DNA of 64,000 bases from Methylobacterium tardum (GCF_023546765.1 NZ_CP097484.1:5700001-5764000), one strand, 5' to 3'. Counted from the first letter of the stretch, positions 8,749 to 17,555 are shown. Translations and numbers: made by a program. Notes: generated by a model from the sequence alone, not told the origin.

Positions 8749-9219
8749 CTAGGCCGTCGCAACAGGTGCGAATTCGTCGCCGTCCTGATGGAGCCCTAAC
8801 AGCTTGGCGATGTCGCGGCCTTCAGGGTCTTCGATCAGGTCCGCGAGCGTGTAGCGGTCGAGCACCGCGAGGAACGCCGACAGAGCCTCTCCCAGAATGC
8901 GTCGCAAACGGCATGGTGCCGTGATCGCGCAAGCGCCACCCGAGAAGCACTCGACCAAGGCGAGATCGTCCTCCGTCTGGCGCACGACCGCGCCGACCAC
9001 GATCTCGCCCGGCGCCCTGGCGAGCCGCAGCCCGCCGCCCCGGCCCCGGATGGTGCGGATCAAGCCCAGACGTCCAAGCTGATGCACCACCTTGGTCAGG
9101 TGGCTCTCCGAGATGCCGTAGGCGCGCGCGATCTCGGCGATCGAACTCTGCCGCGGCTCGTGCAGGCCGACGTAGATCAGTGTGCGCAGGGCGTAGTCCG
9201 TATAGCGGGTCAGGCGCAT
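8749..9219 (-). CDS. nsrR: Rrf2-family nitric-oxide-responsive repressor (NsrR-like)
   Basis: This 156-residue protein starts MRLTRYTDYALRTLIYVGLH, the standard opening of Rrf2 regulators. A winged helix-turn-helix occupies about residues 20-60. Three cysteines at about 90-103 (ECFSGGACAITAPC) have the C-x5-C-x5-C spacing used by NsrR to hold an iron-sulfur cluster that NO destroys. It is divergent from the flavohemoglobin gene, the classic NsrR target, and two palindromes matching the NsrR consensus lie between them. The expected role is repression of hmp, and probably of itself, in the absence of NO. IscR-like function is less likely given the neighbour. Confidence 0.9.
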   Translation of the reverse strand: MRLTRYTDYALRTLIYVGLHEPRQSSIAEIARAYGISESHLTKVVHQLGRLGLIRTIRGRGGGLRLARAPGEIVVGAVVRQTEDDLALVECFSGGACAITAPCRLRRILGEALSAFLAVLDRYTLADLIEDPEGRDIAKLLGLHQDGDEFAPVATA

Positions 9220-9239
9220 GGCGGCTCCGTACTGCCCTT

Positions 9240-9262
9240 AAGGTACATTCCAGTTGCATCTT
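9240..9262. promoter_or_regulatory. NsrR-like operator 1
   Basis: Two 11-base half-sites, AAGGTACATTC and AGTTGCATCTT, are separated by one base, the 11-1-11 architecture of NsrR sites. The right half matches the canonical half-site at 9 of 11 positions. It lies 21 bases from the repressor start and 53 bases from hmp. Confidence 0.7.
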
Positions 9263-9279
9263 TTCAACCGATAGCCCAT

Positions 9280-9302
9280 AAGGTTCATCGTCAGTGCACC
9301 TT
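9280..9302. promoter_or_regulatory. NsrR-like operator 2
   Basis: AAGGTTCATCG and CAGTGCACCTT form a second 11-1-11 palindrome. Its centre is 40 bases from that of operator 1, about four helical turns, so both sites lie on the same face of DNA. It ends 13 bases before the hmp start and would occlude its promoter or leader. Confidence 0.65.
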
Positions 9303-9314
9303 TGGGAGTTGTTG

Positions 9315-10556
9315 ATGCCCAACCCGCTCAGCCCTGCCACCATAGCCATCATCAAGGCCACCGTGCCGGCCCTCGAGGCGCACGGCCTGACGATCACGAA
9401 GCGCATGTACGAGCGCCTCTTCCAGGACGCAGCGATCCGCGACCTCTTCAACCAGTCCCACCACGGCGAGACCGGCTCGCAACCGAAGGCCCTGGCCAAG
9501 GCGGTGCTGGCCTATGCCCGCAACATCGACAATCTCGGCGTCCTCGCCGGAGCGGTCGAGCGCATCGCGCAGAAGCATGTCGCGCTGAACATCCTGCCGG
9601 AGCACTATCCCTACGTGGCCGACGCGCTGCTCGGCGCCATCGGCGACGTGCTCGGCGAGGCCGCCACGCCGGAGATCTGCGCGGCCTGGGGTGAGGCGTA
9701 CTGGTTCCTGGCGGAGCTGCTGATCGGCCGCGAGGCCACGATCTACCGCGATTTGTCGGCCAAGCCGGGGGGCTGGAACGGCTGGCGCGATTTCGTGGTC
9801 GAGAGCGTCGCGCAGGAGAGCGAGATGATCAGCTCCTTCGTCCTAGCCCCGGTTGACGGGGGCCCGGTGCTGCGGCACCGGCCCGGGCAGTACCTAGGCT
9901 TCCTGTTCAACCTGCCGGGCCACGGGGTGTTGAAGCGGAACTACTCGATCTCCTGCGCGCCGAACGACCGGGCGTACCGCATCACCGTCAAGCGTGAGGG
10001 CCGGGCAGACGAACCCGCCGGGATCGTCTCGAACTGGCTGCACGATCATGCCAGATACGGGACGGTTCTTCGCGCGGCACCGCCAGCCGGTGACTTCTTC
10101 CTCGACCAGGCGTCGAACGCCCCCGTCGTGCTCGTCAGCGGAGGCGTCGGGCTGACGCCGATGATGAGCATGCTGGAGACGATCACAGCGGCGACACCTG
10201 AGCGGCCAACCTGGTACGTTCACGGGGCACTCAACGGTCGTGTGCACGCGATGCGTGATCACGCGAAGGCGCTGACCGCCGGCAACGAGAACGTCCGTTT
10301 GCACACCTTCTACGCGGAGCCGGAAGCGCAGGATCGGCAGGGCGAGCACTACGATGCGGCCGGCTTGATCAGCGCAGACTGGCTCGTGGCACAGACGCCC
10401 CGCGAGGAGGCGACCTACTATCTCTGCGGTCCCAAGCCGTTCCTCAGCGCGCTTGTGAATGGGCTTCAGCGTCAGGGCATTCCGGCCGAGCGCATCCGGT
10501 TCGAGTTCTTCGGTCCGGCGGATGAGCTGATCGAAGAGCCGCGGCAAGCCGCCTGA
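9315..10556 (+). CDS. hmp: Flavohemoglobin, nitric oxide dioxygenase
   Basis: ATG 9315 (MPNPLSPATIAII) gives 413 residues, the usual length. Residues 1-140 are a globin domain with the proximal haem His in RIAQKHVALNI. Residues 150-260 are the FAD-binding domain (RNYSISCAPNDRAYRITVKR), and 265-405 are the NAD-binding domain (VLVSGGVGLTPMMSML and YYLCGPKPF). The enzyme converts NO and oxygen to nitrate using NAD(P)H in the cytoplasm. The divergent NsrR-like gene and the two operators show NO-controlled expression. A strong hairpin follows the stop. Confidence 0.95.
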   Translation: MPNPLSPATIAIIKATVPALEAHGLTITKRMYERLFQDAAIRDLFNQSHHGETGSQPKALAKAVLAYARNIDNLGVLAGAVERIAQKHVALNILPEHYPYVADALLGAIGDVLGEAATPEICAAWGEAYWFLAELLIGREATIYRDLSAKPGGWNGWRDFVVESVAQESEMISSFVLAPVDGGPVLRHRPGQYLGFLFNLPGHGVLKRNYSISCAPNDRAYRITVKREGRADEPAGIVSNWLHDHARYGTVLRAAPPAGDFFLDQASNAPVVLVSGGVGLTPMMSMLETITAATPERPTWYVHGALNGRVHAMRDHAKALTAGNENVRLHTFYAEPEAQDRQGEHYDAAGLISADWLVAQTPREEATYYLCGPKPFLSALVNGLQRQGIPAERIRFEFFGPADELIEEPRQAA

Positions 10557-10562
10557 GCACGA

Positions 10563-10592
10563 TGGCGCCGCTCCTTCAGGTGAGCGGCGCCA
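10563..10592 (+). terminator. Strong hairpin downstream of hmp
   Basis: TGGCGCCGCTC and GAGCGGCGCCA form a perfect 11-bp stem with an 8-base loop, seven bases after the hmp stop. No U run follows, so it could be a terminator that needs help, an mRNA 3' stabiliser or a partial attenuator before the PAS gene at 10612. Confidence 0.6.
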
Positions 10593-10611
10593 CAACCGGA
10601 GGAGCGCCTGC

Positions 10612-11054
10612 GTGGACTACGCGCGTAAAGTGGCCGACGCGATCCTGTCTACCGCGGCAGATGCGGTGATTGCCTCGGACAGCGAGGGGATCATCCGCGT
10701 CTGGAACCCGGGAGCAGAGCGCGTCTTCGGCTACACGGCCGACGAGGCAGTCGGCCGATCGCTCGACATCATCACGCCCGAGCGGCTGCGCAAGCGCCAC
10801 TGGGAGGGGTACCGCAAGTCTATGGCGACGGGGAGAGCCGCTATGGTGAGGGTGCTCTCCTATCTGTCCCGGGCATCCGCAAGGATGGGCGGCAGATCTC
10901 GCTCGAGTTCACCATCGTGCCGCTCAGAGATGAGCAGGTGGCGATGACCGGCATGGTCGCGATGATGCGGGATGTCACGATCCGCTTCACCGAACTGAAG
11001 GTTTTGAGACAGCGTTTGGCCAAGCTCACCGAGCGGCACGCGGGCACACCATAG
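10612..11054 (+). pseudogene. PAS-domain protein with a single-base frameshift
   Basis: A GTG at 10612 follows GGAGG-like sequence and opens DYARKVADAILSTAADAVIA, a PAS domain with WNPGAERVFGYTADEAVG. The frame is lost at the G run at 10830-10833. The homology resumes one frame over as ESRYGEGALLSVPGIRKDG and then FTIVPLRDEQVAMTGMVAMM, ending in a short coiled coil and a stop at 11054. One missing G restores a protein of about 147 residues. Such stand-alone PAS proteins often follow hmp in this group, so a sensory role in NO or redox response is plausible. The indel may be a sequencing artefact. Confidence 0.7.
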
Positions 11055-11068
11055 CGAGGGAGCGCATC

Positions 11069-11830
11069 ATGGCTGGGCGTTCAACCAAACCGCCTGAGAT
11101 GCCGTCGGATTCTGCGGCTCCCGAACGCCCTGAGTTCGGCGAGTACAGCTCTCCACCCTGTTTCATGCATGAGCTCGATCCCGACTTCGTCAGCCCGAAG
11201 ATCGAGAGGCGACCTTCCGAACCGTGCGCCTCTGAAGTCTCAGCATCCGACTGGCCGAGCGTGCGGCGGTGGCGAAAGGAGACCCGCACCGCCCTGATCG
11301 AGCGGCGGGTCAGCATCTCTGCCCAGGATCGCGCTGCTTGGAGCGCGCGCATCGGGCAAGCTCTCCGAGCCGCTCTACCCTCGGCATCAGGCACCTTGAT
11401 CGGCCTCTACTGGCCCTTCAGGGGCGAGTTCGATGTCAGACCCCTCCTCACAGGGATGCGTGAAGAGGGAGCACGACTCGCGCTTCCGATCGTCGTGGAG
11501 AAGGGGCACCCCCTCCAGTTTCGAACTTGGTCGCCAGGTGACCGCATGACTCGCGGCGTCTGGAACATTCCCATTCCCGCCGAGGGCGAGGCCGTCGATC
11601 CCGACGTTCTGATCGCACCGCTCGTCGGCTTCGATCCGGCCAGATACCGCCTCGGCTATGGTGGGGGCTTCTATGACCGAACCATCGCGTCCAGACCGAC
11701 GAAGCCGCTGGTCATTGGCGTCGGCTTTGCCCTTGCGCGGCTCGCGACAATCTACCCGCAGGCGCACGACGTTCCTATGGACATCATCGTGACAGAAGAC
11801 GGTGTCTGGCCAGACACGGATCAACCCTGA
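11069..11830 (+). CDS. 5-formyltetrahydrofolate cyclo-ligase family protein
   Basis: The 253-residue protein carries the family's ATP/folate-binding segments. They include IGLYWPFRGEFDVRPLL at about 110-125, then APLVGFDPARYRLGYGGGFY around residue 195 followed by DR, with a C-terminal HDVPMDIIVTEDG. The enzyme makes 5,10-methenyl-THF from 5-formyl-THF with ATP, a salvage step of C1 metabolism that would matter in a methylotroph. An N-terminal extension of about 70 residues precedes the conserved core. It is proline/serine-rich and may be unstructured; an internal start is possible. The next gene starts 22 bases downstream. Confidence 0.88.
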   Translation: MAGRSTKPPEMPSDSAAPERPEFGEYSSPPCFMHELDPDFVSPKIERRPSEPCASEVSASDWPSVRRWRKETRTALIERRVSISAQDRAAWSARIGQALRAALPSASGTLIGLYWPFRGEFDVRPLLTGMREEGARLALPIVVEKGHPLQFRTWSPGDRMTRGVWNIPIPAEGEAVDPDVLIAPLVGFDPARYRLGYGGGFYDRTIASRPTKPLVIGVGFALARLATIYPQAHDVPMDIIVTEDGVWPDTDQP

Positions 11831-11851
11831 TCTCGCTTTGGAGTTGGGCTG

Positions 11852-12568
11852 GTGTCCACATTGGATAGCTTCTTAGCCGATGCGGTCCCGGCCTGTTCCG
11901 AATCGGGCCTGCGCGCTCTCGCCTATAAAGCTATACTGGGTGTGATCGCCGAATTGCGTATCTATGATCATCCCGGCGAGCTGCAGCTCGATGAGTGCAA
12001 ACTTTCCGGGGATCTTAGGGTCAGCCGCACGCCCATCCGAGAGGCTCTGACGATCCTGGAACACCAGGGCTTCGTCCGTCGGCGGCCGCGACACGGTGTG
12101 TTCGTTGTCAAGAAAACCAGGCGTGAGATCATCGAGATGGTCTATGCCTGCGCTGCACTGGAGAGCATGGCGGTCCGGTTGGCATGCGCCAAAGCGACGG
12201 AGGCGCAGCTCGGCGCGCTTCGTGCGAGCTTCCGCGCCCTCTATGAGGCGGATCCGACAGGCGGATATCACCGCTACTTCGAGGCTCGTTGGCAGTTCTG
12301 CCGCCATGCCGCCACGCTCGCGCAATGCGCGGAGATCCTGTCTATGCTCAACCACCTCCTGCTGCATTTGCGGAGCGTTCACGAGACGATATTCCGCCAG
12401 AGCATCGACCTCGCATATCTGAGGGCCGCGTACAGGGCCATTATCGAAGCGCTGGAGCTGCGTGACGCCGAGCTTGCGAGCCGGCTCGTTCTCGAAAGAG
12501 GCTTCAGGTTTGCGCATGACATCGAGAGCTGCGGCGATTGTTTCGGATCTCCGAAAGCCGTGGCCTGA
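11852..12568 (+). CDS. GntR-family transcriptional regulator (FCD type)
   Basis: A GTG at 11852 gives 238 residues. The N-terminal winged helix includes the classical GntR element VSRTPIREALTILEHQGFV followed by a basic wing (RRRPRHGVFVV). The C-terminal helical FCD ligand-binding domain spans about residues 95-225, including metal- or ligand-binding-type residues in YHRYFEARWQFCRHAA. FadR-subfamily regulators respond to organic acids, and the operator lies usually near their target. Neither neighbour identifies the ligand. Confidence 0.88.
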   Translation: MSTLDSFLADAVPACSESGLRALAYKAILGVIAELRIYDHPGELQLDECKLSGDLRVSRTPIREALTILEHQGFVRRRPRHGVFVVKKTRREIIEMVYACAALESMAVRLACAKATEAQLGALRASFRALYEADPTGGYHRYFEARWQFCRHAATLAQCAEILSMLNHLLLHLRSVHETIFRQSIDLAYLRAAYRAIIEALELRDAELASRLVLERGFRFAHDIESCGDCFGSPKAVA

Positions 12569-12822
12569 CGCTTTTGCCGCAAGCTCCGTCACGGAACCCA
12601 TGCTCACTGACGTTTTGCCGGTCTCGTGGAGGCGGATCAGGATCGTCTGCCCGTCACAAGGTCCAGATCGGAATGAGCCGCTTCATGTCTGTCCGACCTT
12701 GCGTCGGATCTGCTTTGAAGCGGGCGAGCTGCTTCCGGCCAGATCCGGCCGGCAGGTCTGCGCAACCCGCAAGGTGCTTAGCGGTTCGGACCGGTAGAGT
12801 GGTGCGGATCAGGAGAGAGCAG

Positions 12823-13386
12823 ATGCAGGATATCCCATTGGGCGCAAAGGGCAGCTTCGCCATGCTGGTCCGTCCCCCGCATCTGGCGAACCAGTTCAAG
12901 GACACCATCCTGCCGCCCGTCTTTGCGACACCGATGATGATCCTGATGATGGAAAACGCAGCGCTGAACGCCATCCGGCAATTCCTCGACCCCGGCGAGA
13001 GCGCCGTCGGTACGAAGGTCGACGTGAGCCATATGGCGGCGACCCCAGTCGGGCACCGAGTGAGAGCGGAGGCCGAGGTGGTCGGTGTGATGGGGCGTCA
13101 GATCCACTTCCGCGTTGCAGCCTGGGATGAGGCAGAGCAGATCGGAGCTGGGACGCACGAGCGGATGGTGGTCGACTTGGAGCGGCTCGGAAAACGTCTC
13201 GTCCGACAAGCGGCCCGCATCAGCATCAAGTGTGTAGGCGCCCGTCTGCTTTTGCAGGTGCCCTTCCCCGAAGCGGGCTGGCGGCGTTCGGCCATACTGC
13301 GTCACCCCGGATCGCTATCGCGCGCAGAACCGGACGTTCGGCTTGGCGCCCGTTCCAGCCATTTGGCACGTCATCGGTGGCCCTAG
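12823..13386 (+). CDS. FlK-like acyl-CoA thioesterase with a repeat-derived C-terminal tail
   Basis: ATG 12823 (MQDIPLGAKGSF) follows a GGAGAGAG ribosome binding site. The first 135 residues form a hot-dog fold thioesterase. Thr36, Glu44 and His70 reproduce the spacing (8 and 26) of the FlK catalytic triad Thr42/Glu50/His76. Conserved GTHERMVVDLERLGKRL marks the normal end of the family. The reading frame then runs about 50 residues further into a copy of the dispersed repeat that starts near 13226. The natural stop has therefore been lost or displaced, and the tail is probably not functional. The likely substrate is an acyl-CoA, but its identity is unknown. Confidence 0.75.
   Translation: MQDIPLGAKGSFAMLVRPPHLANQFKDTILPPVFATPMMILMMENAALNAIRQFLDPGESAVGTKVDVSHMAATPVGHRVRAEAEVVGVMGRQIHFRVAAWDEAEQIGAGTHERMVVDLERLGKRLVRQAARISIKCVGARLLLQVPFPEAGWRRSAILRHPGSLSRAEPDVRLGARSSHLARHRWP
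13226..13380. repeat. Dispersed repeat copy (fused to the thioesterase end)
   Basis: The block contains GTAGGCGCCCGTCTGCTTTT, then GAAGCGGGCTGGCGGCGTTC, then GGACGTTCGGCTTGGCGCCC and TTCCAGCCATTT. Block by block it aligns with the copy at 37414-37570. It overlaps the coding end of the thioesterase. Confidence 0.65.
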
Positions 13387-13394
13387 AAGCAAAC

Positions 13395-13648
13395 ATGGCC
13401 GCGGACAACAAGCAGGGCCGCGAGCATCTGCTCGGGATGATGGGACCCTCCAGGCCGAGAAGACCGCGCTCGCCGCCTGCGCCAGGGTCGCCGAGGGCAA
13501 GGTCGCCCGCGTCCAGGCCAGTCTTGCCAACGTCGAGAACCAACTCGACCGCTTCCGCGTCATGGAGTTCTGGGACCGCGTCATGCGGGAGATTTTCGAG
13601 TTCATTTCCGCCGGCTGCGCCCTGTTACAGGCCGAGATCCTGCCGTAA
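13395..13648 (+). pseudogene. Small coiled-coil protein, probably frameshifted
   Basis: An ATG at 13395 opens MAADNKQGREHLLGMM. A different frame carries the protein-like continuation TLQAEKTALAACARVAEGKV and ASLANVENQLDRFRVMEFWD, ending at 13648. A single-base shift near 13440 would join them into one product of about 84 residues with a heptad-like helix. No family is recognised. The opposite strand offers a longer frame, but its composition is not protein-like. Confidence 0.35.
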
Positions 13649-13777
13649 CTCAGGGTTGTGATCATCCGCGGCGCGGCACTCCACAAGGAGCCGCTGGACC
13701 GTTCGCGCATCGGCGGCATGCGGAACATCGCGCAGCATCGCAGTGAGATGCGATTGCCTTCCCGTCGTGCGAACGGC

Positions 13778-14459
13778 TCAGCGCCCCCAGCGCAGCACCA
13801 GCGCGTCGTTCCGGCGGGCGAGCTCGATCAGGCCGGCGCGTGTGTCGGGGTGCAGCGGCTGGATCGGCAGCCGCGCGGTCTCGTGGGCGATGACACCGCC
13901 CTCCTTCATCAGCGCCTTGCAGGCCAGAAGGCCGCATTGCCGGTTCTCGTAATTGATCAGCGGCAGCCAGCGCGCGTAGGCGTCCATGGCCGCCTCCCGC
14001 CGGCCGGCCGCGTAGGCGTCGGTGATCTGCCGGATCCCGTCCGGATAGCCGCCGCCGGTCATCGCCCCCGTGGCGCCGGCATCGAGGTCGGCCATCAGGG
14101 TGATCGCCTCCTCGCCGTCCCAGGGGCCGACCACCGCGTCGCCGCCCAGCGCGATCAGTTCGCGAAGCTTGGCCGCGGCGCCCGCGGTCTCGATCTTGAA
14201 ATACGCGACGTTCTCGATCTCCCGGGCCATGCGCGCGAGGAACGCCGCCGAGAGCGGCGTGCCCGCCACCGGCGCGTCCTGGATCATGATCGGGATGGAG
14301 ATCGCGTCCGACACCGCGCGGAAGAACTCGTAGACGCCGAGTTCCGGCACCCGGATCGTGGCGCCGTGATAGGGCGGCATGATCATCACCATCGCGGCTC
14401 CGGCGGCCTGCGCCCGGCGCGAGCGCTCGGCGCAGACCTGCGTGGCGAAGTGGGTCTGT
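13778..14459 (-). pseudogene. DapA-superfamily aldolase/synthase, N-terminus removed by IS21
   Basis: About 227 residues of a dihydrodipicolinate-synthase-like TIM barrel remain. They include MVMIMPPYHGATIRVP, IPIMIQDAPVAGT and YFKIETAGAAAKLREL, where YFKIE carries the Schiff-base lysine. The barrel start, about 70-90 residues with the first strands, is missing because the IS21-type element begins at about 14457. The native gene ran on the minus strand and now has no start signal. The natural substrate in this superfamily ranges from pyruvate/semialdehyde to sugar acids and cannot be assigned. Confidence 0.75.
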
Positions 14460-14574
14460 CAAAAAGCGTTGGAACGGGACCCCGGATCGGCGTGCAATTG
14501 GGACCCCTTCGCAAGCTGGGTACGGCGCGGCTGAACTGATCCGACGTCCAGCTTTGGCGTCGTAGGCGCTGGCC

Positions 14575-15309
14575 TCAGGCGCGGTTCTTGAAGCGCCAGC
14601 TCTCATTGCCGGTCTCGACGATCTCACAGTGATGGGTGAGCCGGTCGAGCAGCGCCGTGGTCATTTTGGCGTCGCCAGCGAACACGCTCGGCCACTCGCC
14701 GAAGGCAAGATTGGTGGTCACCACGATCGAGGTGGTCTCGTAGAGCTTGCTGATCAGATGGAACAGCAACTGGCCGCCTGACTGCGCAAACGGCAGGTAG
14801 CCGAGTTCGTCCAGCACCACAAAGTCGAGCCGCATGAGATGGTCGGCGATGCGGCCCTGCCGGCCGGCACGCACCTCGGCTTCGAGCCGGTTGACGAGGT
14901 CGACCACGTTGTAGAACCGGCCGCGCTTCCCGTCCCGGATACACGCTCGCACGATGGCGATGGCCAGGTGCGTCTTGCCGGTGCCGGTGCCGCCGACCAG
15001 CACGACGTTGCGCTGATGGGCCAGGAACTCGCCGCCAGCGAGGTCGCGCACCAGCCCCTCGTTGATCGGCGTGTCGGCGAAGGCGAACTCGGCGATGTCC
15101 TTGGCCAGGGGCAGCTTGGCGATCGTCATCTGGTAGCGGATCGAGCGCGCCTGCTTCTCGCTGATCTCGGCCTGGAGCAGGTCGCCGACGACCTGTTGAG
15201 GCTCGTGGGTGCGCTTGAGCGCGACCTTGATGATCTCGTCGTAGGCCGCCTTCATCCCGAACAGCTTCAGCTCGCCCATGGTGGCGAGGATGTCCTGACG
15301 TTCCATCAT
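14575..15309 (-). CDS. istB: IS21 helper ATPase IstB
   Basis: The start at 15309 ([20 protein letters not shown]) overlaps the istA stop as ATGA, the usual arrangement, and gives 244 residues. Walker A is [17 protein letters not shown] at about residue 100, Walker B is [14 protein letters not shown], and a sensor-type TTNLAFGEW follows. IstB is a DnaA/AAA+-like ATPase that assists the transposase in target choice and strand transfer. The frame is intact. Confidence 0.93.
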   Translation of the reverse strand: MMERQDILATMGELKLFGMKAAYDEIIKVALKRTHEPQQVVGDLLQAEISEKQARSIRYQMTIAKLPLAKDIAEFAFADTPINEGLVRDLAGGEFLAHQRNVVLVGGTGTGKTHLAIAIVRACIRDGKRGRFYNVVDLVNRLEAEVRAGRQGRIADHLMRLDFVVLDELGYLPFAQSGGQLLFHLISKLYETTSIVVTTNLAFGEWPSVFAGDAKMTTALLDRLTHHCEIVETGNESWRFKNRA

Positions 15310-16806
15310 GGGGCTCTCCTCAGGCTGTCGTAGCGGGCACAATCGGCGACCGGCTCATGGCGCAGCCGCAGGCTCTCGGGCGTCAGGATGGTGACGGGTG
15401 CAGTGGGCTCGCGCTGACGGGCGAGGATGTTGAGCACGACGTCGGCCGAGTGCACGCCCTCACGTAGCGCCTCGGCGCAGGCGGCCTCGACCGCGCTCAG
15501 CCCGTCGCGCAGCACGGCAGTGAGGATCTCGACCATCTGCCGGTCGCCATCGGCAGAGCCGGCGAGCTTGCGTCGGATCCGGTCGAGGGCGGCAGGCAGA
15601 ACCCAGTCCTTGAATGGCGCGCCGTTCCTGAGCGCACCGGGCTTGCGGGCGAGCACGGGGACGTAGTGCCAGGGATCGAACACCGTCTGGTTGCGACCGA
15701 AGCCGCGGGCATGCTCGCCGACGATGCGCCCGTCCTGACGGATCTCCACGCGCTCAGCATAGGCGCGCACCTCGACCGGCCGCCCGAGGGCAGAGGCTGT
15801 GACCGAGTACCGGTTGTTGTCGAAGCGAACCAAGCAGGTCGAGGACACGGCCGCTGGCACGGCATGGAAGCCGTCGAAGCGGCCGGCGTAGGGGACTAGG
15901 GCTGCCCGCTCGGCCTCGAAGGCCTGCCACACGGTCCGGTCGGGCTGCTCGGGATGCGTGTGGGCCTTGGCGTAGGCGATCACCCCGTCGAGCAGCAGGG
16001 CGTTCAACTCGTCGTAGCTCCTCACCCGGATGCGTGGCGTGAACAGACGCTCGCGCACCAGTCCGACCTCGGTTCTCGACCTGCCCCTTCTCCCAGCCCG
16101 AGGCCGGTGTGCAGGCCACCGGCTCGGCGAGGTAGTGCGAGCACATCTGCAGGAAGCGGCGATTGTAGGCGCGCTCACGTCCGACGAAGATCGCGTCCAC
16201 GGCGGTCTTCATGTTGTCGTAGATCCCGCGCTGGCAGGCGCCGCGGAAGAAGGCGAACGCCCGGTCGTGGGCGTCGAACACCATCTCCTGGCTCTCGCGC
16301 GGGTAAGCCCGCACGAACGGCATGCGCGCGTGGCAGAGCCGGACGTGGGCGACCTTGATCTCTGTGGTCGTGCCGCCGATCAGCACCGTCTCGTGGCTCC
16401 AGTCGAACTGGTAGGCCTCGCCCGGCGCGAAGGAGAGTGGCACGAACGCCTGGGCTGTGACCGCGGTGCGCTCGCGCTTCCAGCCCTTGGCGTAGCGGCG
16501 CACCGTGTCGTAGCCGCCCTCGTAGCCGAGATCGCGCAAGGCCTCGTAGACACGCGTCAGCGTCAGTCGCTCGCGCCGCGCCTTGCTGGCGTTCGCCAGG
16601 AGCATTCGGTCAAGCTCGTCCCGCCACGATCCGAGCTTCGGAGCAGGTTGGATGGCGCGGGTGTACCGGAACGCCGTCGCCTCGGAGCGGATGACCTTGC
16701 GCACGACCTTGCGCGAGACCCTCAGCTCCCGGCAGATCTGCTTGATCGGCTTCTGCTGCACGAAGTACGCGCGGCGGATCTTTGCGACCGTCTCCACGAC
16801 CAACAT
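15306..16806 (-). pseudogene. istA: IS21 transposase IstA with a one-base insertion
   Basis: The first frame opens MLVVETVAKIRRAYFVQQKP with an N-terminal helix-turn-helix (IKQICRELRVSRKVVRKVIR). It continues into the DDE core (YQFDWSHETVLIGG and IYDNMKTAVDAIFVGRER) and breaks after GWEKGQVEN. The second frame resumes with EVGLVRERLFTPRIRVRSYD and runs to the end at 15306. One extra G at about 16070-16072 explains the break. IS21 transposases are about 500 residues long, and the two parts sum to that. As written the element could not transpose by itself. Confidence 0.85.
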
Positions 16807-16944
16807 CCCGCGCAAGCCTCCCGTTCGAGCCGGAAGGCAGTGTGGATGACTTGTCCTGGGGGTCCCGTTTGGACGCCGATCACCCCGAAAACGGGGTCCT
16901 TATTCCACGCCTAATCACACGCCGACTGGCTTGGCAGCCGGGGC

Positions 16945-17244
16945 ATGACCCATATCCGCGGTGCGCCCCGCCATCCTTAAACGCAGGGCAAGATCGAGCG
17001 CTGGCACCAGACGCTCAAGAACCGCATCCTGCTCGAACACGCCTACCTGCCCGGCGAACTGGAGGCGCGGGTTGCCGCCTTCGTCGAGCATTACAACCAC
17101 GCTCGGGCTCACGAGAGCCTGGGCAACCTCACTCCCGCCGACGTCTACTTCGGCCGCGGCGAGGCCATCCTGCAGGAGCGGGCGCGGATCAAGCGCCAGA
17201 CCCTCATCGATCGCCGCTTGCGCCACCACGCGCAGGCTGCCTAA
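16945..17244 (+). pseudogene. IS3-family transposase C-terminal remnant with in-frame stop
   Basis: The frame reads MTHIRGAPRHP, a TAA stop, then TQGKIERWHQTLKNRILLEH, continuing through VEHYNHARAHESLGNLTPAD and VYFGR to a stop at 17244. This is the end of an IS3-type integrase core, with the catalytic glutamate in KIERWH. The stop replaces the Gln normally found in HPQTQGKIERW. The fragment abuts the right end of the IS21 element. The rest of the transposase and its left end are absent. Confidence 0.75.
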
Positions 17245-17329
17245 CTTCTCACCCAGATGGACCAGAGCCTCCGTTCCTGAGCGCCTCAAGTCGTCTCAAA
17301 TCATCTGACGACGGACAGTTCCGTACCTC

Positions 17330-17400
17330 GACTCGACGGCCGGTATGGACGCTCGGCTTCCCGCCCATCCCGGTCATTCGAGCTGATTCAGACGCCCCTC
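17330..17400. repeat. Dispersed repeat fragment
   Basis: The segment around GGACGCTCGGCTTCCCGCCC and ATCCCGGTCATTC matches the 3' block of the copies at 13.3 and 37.5 kb. The remaining gap to 17555 holds no supported gene. Confidence 0.5.
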
Positions 17401-17555
17401 AGGCACGGACGTGGATTTTGGCAGCCCACTCAGTTCGGCAGGTCCGGCTGATCGCGAAAATCCAGCTCGCGGCGCCACTCTTTGAACACCTGGCTTCGCC
17501 GTTGCCATAGAGCGCCTGCGCGGGGACTTAAGGCAAACGCTCGTCACCCTTCGTC

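Larger units (their letters stand above)
14457..16919 (-). mobile_element. IS21-family insertion sequence
   Basis: The element spans about 2.46 kb, is bounded by TGT...ACA, and holds istA and istB on the minus strand. Both ends carry repeated GGGACCCC boxes: GGAACGGGACCCCGG and ATTGGGACCCC at the left, and reverse-complement copies (GGGGGTCCCGTTTGG and ACGGGGTCCTTATT) at the right. Such multiple end repeats are typical of IS21. No target duplication is visible in the flanks, and the DapA-like gene does not resume beyond the right end. Secondary deletion or recombination is therefore likely. Confidence 0.85.

Noticed and set aside
14451..16925. A target-site duplication for the IS21 element
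   Set aside because: Flanking bases at the two ends do not match over 4-8 positions.
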